From: Anditalea sp035461405
GTDB taxonomy: Bacteria > Bacteroidota > Bacteroidia > Cytophagales > Cyclobacteriaceae
Reading direction: 5' to 3'
DNA length: 5,915 bases
Assembly (NCBI GenBank): GCA_035461405.1
Contig: DATHVH010000085.1
Coordinates: 1 to 5,915, forward strand
In this document: piece by piece, positions 1 to 5,651 of the stretch
How the letters are laid out: every line of letters starts with the position of its first letter
How positions within the stretch are numbered: position 1 is the first letter of the stretch
Program-made: the position numbers and the translations under genes
Notes under the pieces: model-generated
Databases searched by the model: none
What the model was told of the DNA's origin: nothing
Seen by the model: only the letters and a program-made list of their open reading frames with translations

Positions 1-116
1 GGGTAAAAGAAAAATGCGGGGAAGCGGTAGCGCTTTTTAAAGCAAAGAGACAAGAAAATAGCAGAGCTATTTCCAAAAAATTGGTAGAAGATCTAGAAAA
101 GATTGCTGCCAAATAA
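1..116 (+). CDS. 3' end of an unrecognised gene (partial)
   Basis: An open frame runs in from the left edge, with its first complete codon at base 3, and stops at TAA 114-116. It encodes the last 37 residues of a protein, ending in LVEDLEKIAAK. The tail is highly charged, rich in Lys, Glu and Ala, and looks like an amphipathic helix or short coiled coil. It is followed at a proper distance by an intrinsic terminator (226-263), which supports it being a real gene end. No catalytic or binding motif is visible, so no family can be assigned. A loose similarity to helical segments in RecN/RecJ-type proteins was considered but is not strong enough to name it. Confidence 0.6.
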   Translation, partial: VKEKCGEAVALFKAKRQENSRAISKKLVEDLEKIAAK

Positions 117-225
117 TTATTAAGTCAATCTATAAGCATTAGTTCTCCATTGAAGGGAGTTAATAATTTGTCCGACAAAAGATCGAGGTGTAATCCATAT
201 ATCATTGGCAGCTATAGGGTACAAA

Positions 226-263
226 AAAACAAAAAGGCTTCAAATTTGAAGCCTTTTTGTTTT
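226..263. terminator. Bidirectional intrinsic terminator (perfect palindrome)
   Basis: Bases 226-263 are a perfect inverted repeat centred on AAATTT at 242-247, with a core stem GGCTTC/GAAGCC (236-241 with 248-253). The stem is flanked by A5 on one side and T5-G-T4 on the other, so a U-tract follows the hairpin in either direction. It lies between the end of the plus-strand gene (116) and the end of the minus-strand operon (315), where a shared terminator for convergent transcripts is expected. Confidence 0.9.
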
Positions 264-276
264 CATCATATCTAAA

Positions 277-311
277 CATCCGACATCGGTCATCCGTCAT
301 CGGACATCCAA
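277..311. repeat. Tandem heptamer repeat, five units
   Basis: Five consecutive 7-bp units follow each other without gaps: CATCCGA, CATCGGT, CATCCGT, CATCGGA and a decayed CATCCAA. The middle CSG alternates between CCG and CGG, so the array can also fold: TCCGA (279-283) pairs with TCGGA (300-304) and CGG (287-289) pairs with CCG (294-296) around a TCAT loop. It ends 4 bp before the stop codon of the transketolase C-terminal gene and lies between that stop and the terminator, so it would be in the 3' end of the operon mRNA. Its function is unknown. Confidence 0.7.
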
Positions 312-314
312 TAT

Positions 315-1295
315 CTACTTTCTCTCCATAACTTTTTTTACTGCCTTCACGATATTAGCAGCATTAAGGCCGTATTTTTCGAGTAGGGCAGTAGGTGTAC
401 CAGATTCACCAAAAGAATCATCTACACCCACATATTCCATTGGAGCAGGATTGTTTCTGGCAAGTGTCTGCGCTATGCTATCACCAAGGCCACCATTGTA
501 TTGGTGCTCCTCAGCGGATACACAGCAGCCTGTTTTGGCTACAGACTCCAATATAGCATCTACATCTAAAGGTTTGATCGTGTGGATGTTGATCACTTCT
601 ACGCTTATGCCTTCTTCTGCAAGGATGGCTTCTGCTACCACTGCTTCCCAAACCAAATGTCCTGTAGCGAATATCGTCACGTCAGAACCTTCGATCATTT
701 TCCAAGCTTTACCGATTTCAAATTTTTGGTCGCTCGGTGTGAAAATAGGCCATGAAGGTCTACCAAACCTAAGGTATACTGGACCTTCGTATTCAGCTAT
801 AGCCATAGTGGCTGCTTTGGTCTGGTTATAATCACATGGGTTGATTACCGTCATATGGGGAAGCATCTTCATCATGCCCATATCCTCTAATATCTGGTGA
901 GTAGCACCATCTTCCCCTAAAGTAAGACCCGCGTGTGAAGCACAGATTTTTACATTCTTACCTGAATAGGCAATGGACTGTCTGATCTGGTCATAAACTC
1001 TACCGGTGGAGAAATTTGCGAAAGTCCCAGTGAAAGGAATTTTATCCCCTATAGTCATACCGGCAGCTATACCCATCATGTTAGCTTCTGAGATACCTAC
1101 CTGAAAGAATCTATCAGGAAATTCTTTCTGAAAAGCACCCATTTTCAATGATCCGATGAGGTCAGCACAAAGACCTACCACATTAGGGTTTTTTCTTCCA
1201 GCTTCTAAAAAGCCATCTCCAAAACCGGAACGGGTATCTTTTTTCTCTGTATATGTAAATTTAGTATTTAATGTTTTTTCCATTTGTGTTTGCAT
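315..1295 (-). CDS. Transketolase, C-terminal subunit
   Basis: This gene encodes 326 residues corresponding to the pyrimidine-binding and C-terminal domains of transketolase, with no N-terminal ThDP-diphosphate domain. Visible motifs include GFGDGFLEAG (24-33), the catalytic-glutamate segment ISEANMMGIAAGM with Glu70, GTFANFSTGRVYDQIR (90-105), GATHQILEDMG (130-140) with a conserved His, and RFGRP (176-180). Residues from about 190 to the end form the transketolase C-terminal domain, including INIHTIKPLD and the EEHQYNGGLG segment. Its partner lies 36 bp upstream, and together they make about 609 residues, close to full-length transketolase (about 660). The chosen start is ATG at 1293-1295, preceded by AGAAGG; a second ATG four codons in (1281-1283) sits in a more typical A-rich context and could be the true start. 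Expected activity is two-carbon ketol transfer between pentose phosphate pathway sugars in the cytoplasm. Split enzymes of this shape also act on other sugars, so the substrate is inferred. Confidence 0.95.
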   Translation of the reverse strand: MQTQMEKTLNTKFTYTEKKDTRSGFGDGFLEAGRKNPNVVGLCADLIGSLKMGAFQKEFPDRFFQVGISEANMMGIAAGMTIGDKIPFTGTFANFSTGRVYDQIRQSIAYSGKNVKICASHAGLTLGEDGATHQILEDMGMMKMLPHMTVINPCDYNQTKAATMAIAEYEGPVYLRFGRPSWPIFTPSDQKFEIGKAWKMIEGSDVTIFATGHLVWEAVVAEAILAEEGISVEVINIHTIKPLDVDAILESVAKTGCCVSAEEHQYNGGLGDSIAQTLARNNPAPMEYVGVDDSFGESGTPTALLEKYGLNAANIVKAVKKVMERK

Positions 1296-1300
1296 TTAGC

Positions 1301-1317
1301 CTTCTGGATATCAGAAG
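1301..1317 (-). promoter_or_regulatory. Hairpin overlapping the ribosome binding site of the transketolase C-terminal gene
   Basis: Bases 1301-1306 (CTTCTG) and 1312-1317 (CAGAAG) form a 6-bp perfect inverted repeat around a 5-base loop. It fills the 36-bp gap between the two transketolase genes. In the mRNA its 3' arm contains most of the AGAAGG that serves as a possible Shine-Dalgarno sequence 4 bp before the ATG at 1295. It could limit independent initiation so that the second subunit is translated mainly when ribosomes arriving from the first open the hairpin. There is no U-tract, so it is not a terminator. The regulatory role is inferred. Confidence 0.4.
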
Positions 1318-1331
1318 TGGTTTTAAATAGC

Positions 1332-2183
1332 TTAATAATCTCCAAGGGTTTCTTCCAACTGTCCGAGCGCATTTTCCAGCTGCTCATCATTTGGTGCTAC
1401 ACCATGCCACTTATGCGTAGCAGTCATAAAATCTACCCCAAAGCCCATTTCTGTATGAAGAAGATTCATGACAGGCTTACCTTTACCAAGGAGAGATTTA
1501 GCTTTCTCCAAAGTTGCAATCACCTCTTCGAGATCATTGCCGTTTTTGGTTTCTACTACTTCCCAGCCAAATGCTTTGTATTTATCTATCAGGCTTCCCA
1601 GATCCATAATTTCAGCGGTAGGTCCGTCGATTTGCTGACGGTTTACATCGATGGTAGCGATTAGATTGTCCACTTTATGGTGAGGGGCATATAATGCCGC
1701 TTCCCATACCTGGCCTTCCTGCTGCTCGCCATCTCCCATGAGTACATATACGGTACGGTCATCATTGTTCAGTTTTTTGGCCTGAGCTGCGCCTATGGCT
1801 ACAGACATTCCCTGTCCCAGAGACCCGGAAGCTATTCTGATGCCCGGCAGATTTTCTTCAGTGGCTGGATGGCCTTGAAGCCTGCTGTCTATTTTTCTAA
1901 ATGTAGCCAGCTCTTCAGTGCTGAAATATCCACTGCGTGCCAACACGCTGTACCAAACAGCAGAAATATGGCCGTTTGATAAGAAAAATAGATCTTCACC
2001 TTCACCTTTCATGGTAAAATCCGACTTGTGCTCCATCTGGTTAAAGTAGAGGGCCACAAAAAATTCAGTACAGCCAAGAGAAGCTCCTGGGTGGCCTGAA
2101 TTCACTGCATGTACCATGCGTAATACATCCCTTCTGACTTGAGAACAGATATTTTTCAGTTGTTCAATAGATTGTTTTTCCAT
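1332..2183 (-). CDS. Transketolase, N-terminal (ThDP-binding) subunit
   Basis: This gene encodes 283 residues forming only the diphosphate-binding half of transketolase. Family motifs appear in order: SGHPGASLG (29-37) with the substrate-contacting His31, SNGH (69-72), QGHP (103-106), GSLGQG (120-125), and the ThDP/metal motif beginning at GDGE (150-153) and ending about 28 residues later at Asn181 in DVNRQQIDG. KWHG near 258-261 is the usual end-of-domain His region. The start ATG at 2181-2183 gives MEKQSIEQL, the normal N-terminus, and lies 15 bp after the bcp stop in an A/T-rich context without a Shine-Dalgarno sequence. It needs the gene at 315-1295 to supply the catalytic Glu and the rest of the active site. 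The heteromer is expected to be cytoplasmic and to carry out the non-oxidative pentose phosphate reactions. Split transketolase pairs are known in archaea and several bacterial phyla. Confidence 0.95.
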   Translation of the reverse strand: MEKQSIEQLKNICSQVRRDVLRMVHAVNSGHPGASLGCTEFFVALYFNQMEHKSDFTMKGEGEDLFFLSNGHISAVWYSVLARSGYFSTEELATFRKIDSRLQGHPATEENLPGIRIASGSLGQGMSVAIGAAQAKKLNNDDRTVYVLMGDGEQQEGQVWEAALYAPHHKVDNLIATIDVNRQQIDGPTAEIMDLGSLIDKYKAFGWEVVETKNGNDLEEVIATLEKAKSLLGKGKPVMNLLHTEMGFGVDFMTATHKWHGVAPNDEQLENALGQLEETLGDY

Positions 2184-2198
2184 TTTATTGGAATCGGT

Positions 2199-2648
2199 TT
2201 AATTTAGGATTTGATTAGTATGTTCTTTTGTTTTTACTTTTTCTATTATGTTGGCTATGTTGCCTTCTTCATCTATGATAAAAGTGATTCTGGCTGTACC
2301 CATATAGGTTCGTCCGTACATAGACTTTTCTACCCAAGTACCATAGAGATCATGTACCTTTCTATCTTCATCTGCTATTAAGGAAAAGGGGAGTTCCTGC
2401 TTTTCAATAAACCGCTGATGGGATTTTTCATTATCTGTACTGACACCTAGGATTTCATAGCCTTCCTGTTGAAGCCTTTCGTAATTATCTCTTAGGTTAC
2501 AGGCTTGAGCGGTACAGCCGGGCGTCTGGTCTTTGGGATAAAAATAAAGTACTACTTTTTTGCCACGGTAGTCAGACAGTTTTATGGTATTGCCGTTTTG
2601 GTCTTTGGCTTCAAAATCAGGGGCTTGTTTTCCTATTTCAATAGACAT
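2199..2648 (-). CDS. bcp: Thioredoxin-dependent peroxiredoxin, Bcp/PrxQ type
   Basis: This gene encodes 149 residues of a thioredoxin-fold thiol peroxidase that reduces H2O2 and organic hydroperoxides in the cytoplasm using thioredoxin. The active-site segment DQTPGCTAQACNLRD (40-54) holds the peroxidatic Cys45 and, five residues on, Cys50 as the resolving cysteine, the same positions as in E. coli Bcp (atypical 2-Cys PrxQ). The Thr at 42 and the Arg of TARITF (Arg120) complete the usual active site. KQAPDF near residue 7 is the normal family start. An in-frame TTG at 2691-2693 would add 15 residues and overlap the upstream gene; the ATG at 2646-2648 is preferred because it matches the family length and leaves a 19-bp gap. 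The C-terminus, ending KEHTNQILN, is a little shorter than usual. It lies between the M23 gene and the transketolase pair, probably cotranscribed. Confidence 0.95.
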   Translation of the reverse strand: MSIEIGKQAPDFEAKDQNGNTIKLSDYRGKKVVLYFYPKDQTPGCTAQACNLRDNYERLQQEGYEILGVSTDNEKSHQRFIEKQELPFSLIADEDRKVHDLYGTWVEKSMYGRTYMGTARITFIIDEEGNIANIIEKVKTKEHTNQILN

Positions 2649-2667
2649 ATTACGTATGGGTTTAAAA

Positions 2668-4539
2668 TTAAATTCTTGATTTATACTCTCCAATATTACC
2701 GGCTTTGTCTTTTACCCGGAGTACCACTTCCCCTTTAAAAGGCTTATTATCTAATCTGTCAGACCAAATGACCGATTGCTTGTGCTCGTACTTCATCCAT
2801 ACCCAATTTCCATCCACAAAAGCCTCAAAACTGTCAATACCCGAAAGGTTATCCGTAATCGAAAATCTCAATTCCGACCCATTTACTCTTACCGGTGCTA
2901 TCCTCGGAGGAGTACTGTCTTCAGCTATCACAAAAGTGCCAAAATTTTTGGTCTTAAAACGGATATGGTCACCTGTCCACTCACCGCCCTGAAAACTCTT
3001 CCACCCATTGTCATATCTCAAATATACATGGGCTTTACTCCGGTTGCCTTGATAATGGCTCCCATCCAATTTCACTTCCATGGCATTCCACAGATATTCC
3101 GTAGGTGAATTTATAGTCAAAGCTGGATCCGATCCTACCTGGGTCTGGTTCAGCCGGAGGTAAAGATCATCAAAATGTGTGTTACGTGCAAACGTAACCG
3201 TAGTATTTCCATCAGTAAAACATTTTTCTTCCTGAAAAGCAATTTTAGCCTTTACATCTGGTATAATCACCTCATTACAAAGATTGATAGAATCAGGGAT
3301 ACCATGTTCCATATTCCATAGATATGTCCTCTTGTTAGTGCCTTCATACGCTGGAGGGATTTCAAGAATGTAACCATTTACATGGAATTGAGCTAAATTT
3401 CCGGACACTGGCTTGTCACCGTTTATGACCATTATATTTCGCTGGTAGGATATTTTTTGGTTTCCTGCGGTATTATTAACCTTGTTTAGAATGGCATTTG
3501 GTTCTTCGCCTTTAAATACCAGTTCCAGTCTGGATTGGTTCTGATAGGTATCCTGCAGTTTGACAGTGATCTTTTTTTTCTCCCCCGCAGCCGCTTCTAT
3601 TCCTCCGCTCAGTGGGGCAGATGGTTGGTAAAAATCAAAAAGGTTGTTATGGGCTTTGTAAAGTTTAGTGTACCGGTTACCATAAGTATGGACTAGGAGA
3701 TATCTTCCGATATCAAAATTGATGACATCCACATTGCTTTCAAAGATTTGCTCATCTCCATCCAATATCTGATAGATAGGAAAACCATTTGGGTTGTGCA
3801 TCTGATCCAGCTTATCATAGGCCAAGACTTCAATGCCCACTTTTCCCGAAATATTGATTTCCCCGTTGATATAAAATCGCTTACCATCAAAATTTACGGT
3901 GTATTCCGTTCTTTGGTATTTACCGTTTACCCTACTGTCTATTTCCAAAGGCGTGATAGCTATTCGCTGCACAGTAGGGGGAGTTCTGTCCACTATTTCC
4001 GAAAAACCAAATTTAAGTGGATCAAGCGCCCTGTCCAGAGAGTCCCTAATTTCAAAATGAAGGTGCGGACCTCCAGAACTACCGGTATTGCCCCCATTGG
4101 CTATTATATCGCCCCTTTTTACCGGGAGTGCATGTGGTTCAGGATATACTTCTATTTCATTTTTTTGAAGCTTATAAGCTTCCTTTTTTATGTAAGAAGC
4201 TATTTCTTCGTTGAAATTGCGTAGATGTGCATATACTGTAAATTGTCCGTTTGGATGCTTTAGGTAGATGATATTGCCATATCCTTGCGTACTGATTTTC
4301 ATCCGGTGCACATAACCATCAGCAGCGGCATAGATGGGCAAACCTTCCCTGCCTTCCGTTTTGATATCCAAGCCACTATGGAAATGGTTTGGGCGGATTT
4401 CACTCATGTTTCCGGCCAGGAAATTTTGGTGACCGGGTTTTACGGGAAAGAGGTAATATCCTTTTTCAATATTGGAAAAGGCACCCAAAATAAGGATGCC
4501 CATAATGGAAATAAAAGGTAGAAATTTATTTAATTTCAA
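2668..4539 (-). CDS. Secreted M23 (LytM-type) metallopeptidase with a large C-terminal region
   Basis: This gene encodes 623 residues. An N-terminal signal peptide (basic KLNK, then hydrophobic 7-20, likely cleaved after AFS, no lipobox Cys) sends it across the inner membrane. The LytM domain spans about 30-178. Zinc ligands are His54 and Asp58 of HFHSGLD and His161 of HLHFE; His105 (YAHL) and His159 are the expected catalytic histidines, so the enzyme looks active. The predicted role is cleavage of peptidoglycan peptide cross-links. Residues from about 180 to 623 appear beta-rich, with no other motif I can name; the last 65 or so (SITDNLSGID ... VKDKAGNIGEY) look like an Ig-like domain. The start is a TTG at 4537-4539, overlapping the end of the FAH gene by 14 bp; an in-frame TAG lies two codons upstream. 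The first ATG (4501-4503) would destroy the signal peptide, so the TTG is strongly preferred. Translation is probably coupled to the gene before it. Confidence 0.9.
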   Translation of the reverse strand: MKLNKFLPFISIMGILILGAFSNIEKGYYLFPVKPGHQNFLAGNMSEIRPNHFHSGLDIKTEGREGLPIYAAADGYVHRMKISTQGYGNIIYLKHPNGQFTVYAHLRNFNEEIASYIKKEAYKLQKNEIEVYPEPHALPVKRGDIIANGGNTGSSGGPHLHFEIRDSLDRALDPLKFGFSEIVDRTPPTVQRIAITPLEIDSRVNGKYQRTEYTVNFDGKRFYINGEINISGKVGIEVLAYDKLDQMHNPNGFPIYQILDGDEQIFESNVDVINFDIGRYLLVHTYGNRYTKLYKAHNNLFDFYQPSAPLSGGIEAAAGEKKKITVKLQDTYQNQSRLELVFKGEEPNAILNKVNNTAGNQKISYQRNIMVINGDKPVSGNLAQFHVNGYILEIPPAYEGTNKRTYLWNMEHGIPDSINLCNEVIIPDVKAKIAFQEEKCFTDGNTTVTFARNTHFDDLYLRLNQTQVGSDPALTINSPTEYLWNAMEVKLDGSHYQGNRSKAHVYLRYDNGWKSFQGGEWTGDHIRFKTKNFGTFVIAEDSTPPRIAPVRVNGSELRFSITDNLSGIDSFEAFVDGNWVWMKYEHKQSVIWSDRLDNKPFKGEVVLRVKDKAGNIGEYKSRI

Positions 4540-5137
4540 AGTCTAGTAATTTTTTATTTTCAATGTAAGCTTCAAGCTTATCTCCTATATTAACCTTATC
4601 TACTCCGGCGGGGGTTCCGGTAAAGATAAGATCTCCTTTTTTTAACGTAAAAAATTGTGATATGTATTCGATTATTACGGCAAAATCAAAAAGCATCATG
4701 GCCGTATTGCCTTTTTGGCGCAGCTGTCCATTCACATCCAAGTGAAAATTAATGTTGTTGAAATCAGCGAATTCTGATACTGGAAGAAAAGAACCTATGG
4801 GAGCCGAACCGTTAAAAGCCTTAGCAATTTCCCAAGGTAAACCTTTTTCTTTACATTTTTGCTGTAGGTCTCTGGCGGTAAAGTCTATACCTATACCTAT
4901 TTCATCAAAATATCTATGGGCAAATTCTTTTTTAATATATTTTCCTTCTTTCGATACTTTTAAGACCAGTTCCACTTCGTGGTGGATGTTATCTGAAAAG
5001 GGGGGATGATAGAAAGGCATGTTATTTTTTAGAAGAGCTGTGTCTGGTTTAAGGAAGACAACTGGATCAGCTGATTTTTCATTTTTGAGCTCTTCTATAT
5101 GCTCAGCATAATTTCTGCCTATAGCGATGATTTTCAT
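4526..5137 (-). CDS. Fumarylacetoacetate hydrolase (FAH) family protein, acylpyruvase/oxaloacetate tautomerase type
   Basis: This gene encodes 203 residues, the compact single-domain length of the FAHD1/YcgM group. Residues visible are GRNYAEHIEEL (7-17) with the lid His13 and Glu16, the metal ligands Glu54 and Glu56 in HHEVELV and Asp85 in GIDFTARD, Lys106 in the PWEIAKAFNG segment, and GTPAGV (174-179). All expected catalytic and Mg/Mn-binding residues are present. Family members hydrolyse acylpyruvates, decarboxylate oxaloacetate or interconvert its keto and enol forms; the sequence alone cannot decide which. It is expected to be a cytoplasmic homodimer. The start ATG at 5135-5137 gives the classic MKIIAIGRNY N-terminus. 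It is probably the first gene of the five-gene operon: 114 bp and a likely terminator separate it from the lipoprotein gene, while the next gene overlaps its last 14 bp. Confidence 0.92.
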   Translation of the reverse strand: MKIIAIGRNYAEHIEELKNEKSADPVVFLKPDTALLKNNMPFYHPPFSDNIHHEVELVLKVSKEGKYIKKEFAHRYFDEIGIGIDFTARDLQQKCKEKGLPWEIAKAFNGSAPIGSFLPVSEFADFNNINFHLDVNGQLRQKGNTAMMLFDFAVIIEYISQFFTLKKGDLIFTGTPAGVDKVNIGDKLEAYIENKKLLDFEIK

Positions 5138-5172
5138 TAAAAAGGGTTTTGAGGGTAAGCGGATTAGGAATA

Positions 5173-5180
5173 CAAATAAA
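5173..5180 (-). promoter_or_regulatory. Weak candidate Bacteroidota -7 box for the FAH-led operon
   Basis: On the minus strand this reads TTTATTTG, one mismatch from the Bacteroidota -7 consensus TAnnTTTG, and lies 35 bp before the ATG at 5137 in an AT-rich gap. No matching TTG/TTTG -33 box is found at the usual distance upstream, so the call is tentative. A promoter somewhere in 5138-5216 is nevertheless expected, because the operon begins here. Confidence 0.2.
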
Positions 5181-5213
5181 CTAATTTTTGAGTGATTTTA
5201 AAAGGGGAAAGAT

Positions 5214-5246
5214 TTGAAAAAGACCATGGGCGACGGTCGATTTCAA
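5214..5246 (-). terminator. Probable intrinsic terminator of the lipoprotein gene
   Basis: On the minus strand GACCGT pairs with ATGGTC (one G-U pair) around a CGCCC loop, followed directly by TTTTT. Outer bases TTGAAA (5214-5219) and TTTCAA (5241-5246) can extend the stem past a 2x2 mismatch. The structure begins a few bases after the lipoprotein stop at 5252. The wobble pair forms only in minus-strand RNA, which fits the direction of the gene. The stem is short, so termination may be incomplete. Confidence 0.45.
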
Positions 5247-5251
5247 TTTCG

Positions 5252-5593
5252 TTAAGGTTCCCGTATACTCAAAATCCTCACCACATCCACGGTATAGCCA
5301 AAAACAGGTAAATCACTCGGTCCTGGTACATTCACATCCTGTGTTTCACCAGTTAATTCAAATCGGACTAAGATAGGTCTATTATGATAATTTGGATTCT
5401 GATATTCTTGGGGAAGGTTTTCAGGCCAATAACTTTGGCCTTCTACACGGATTAAATATTGGTTGCTAATTCGGGTCTCAGGTTCTACTATGATGGTGCC
5501 GTTTTTGTATTGGGGTTCCTCTTCTTTATCTTTTTTGCAGGAGAAAGTGATAAGGAGAAGGAAGATATATAATATGATTCTAGAAAGGTTCAT
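5252..5593 (-). CDS. Small lipoprotein, probably outer-membrane and surface-exposed
   Basis: This gene encodes 113 residues of unknown function. The N-terminus has one basic residue, a hydrophobic stretch (6-17) and Cys19 in ITFSC, a permissive lipobox of the kind common in Bacteroidota, so it should be cut and lipidated at Cys19. The cysteine is followed by KKDKEEE, a charged run resembling the lipoprotein export signal that sends Bacteroidota lipoproteins to the cell surface. The mature part (about 30-113) looks like a small beta-barrel: QYLIRVEGQSYWPENLP, then an ILVRFELTGE strand and a VDVVRILSIREP end. This pattern recalls small Bacteroidota proteins with the layout 'W-I-ethyl-type strand, Y-P-NLP, V-x-Y, C, I-x-I-I-S-I', but the cysteines often seen there are absent; that likeness is from memory and uncertain. 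The start ATG at 5591-5593 has no Shine-Dalgarno sequence. It is probably transcribed alone. Confidence 0.75.
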   Translation of the reverse strand: MNLSRIILYIFLLLITFSCKKDKEEEPQYKNGTIIVEPETRISNQYLIRVEGQSYWPENLPQEYQNPNYHNRPILVRFELTGETQDVNVPGPSDLPVFGYTVDVVRILSIREP

Positions 5594-5651
5594 ATAATAA
5601 TAACACTATTGAGGAGGTAATAGGTTTAGAAGTAAGCTGATTAAGTGAGGT

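Noticed and set aside
1..116. Assignment of the left-edge gene to RecN or RecJ
   Set aside because: Only a loose pattern of helical charged residues matches, and the expected following motifs are absent.
138..165. Short CTCC/GGAG hairpin in the left intergenic gap
   Set aside because: Only four clean base pairs, with no U-tract or conserved context; likely chance.
277..311. Heptamer array as a possible CRISPR
   Set aside because: Units are 7 bp with no spacers and no cas genes nearby.
451..1664. Plus-strand open frames at 451-831 and 1284-1664
   Set aside because: They lie opposite strongly supported transketolase genes, and their translations show no motif or plausible start; they are shadows of the real genes.
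2505..5009. Plus-strand open frames opposite bcp, the M23 gene and the FAH gene, and a minus-strand one at 3693-3890
   Set aside because: All are inside well-supported genes in other frames, with no family features of their own.
5611..5620. GAGGAGGTAA on the plus strand, resembling a strong Shine-Dalgarno sequence
   Set aside because: The nearest following ATG (5668) is about 50 bp away and opens only a 14-codon frame; the region is better explained by the minus-strand WG-repeat remnant.
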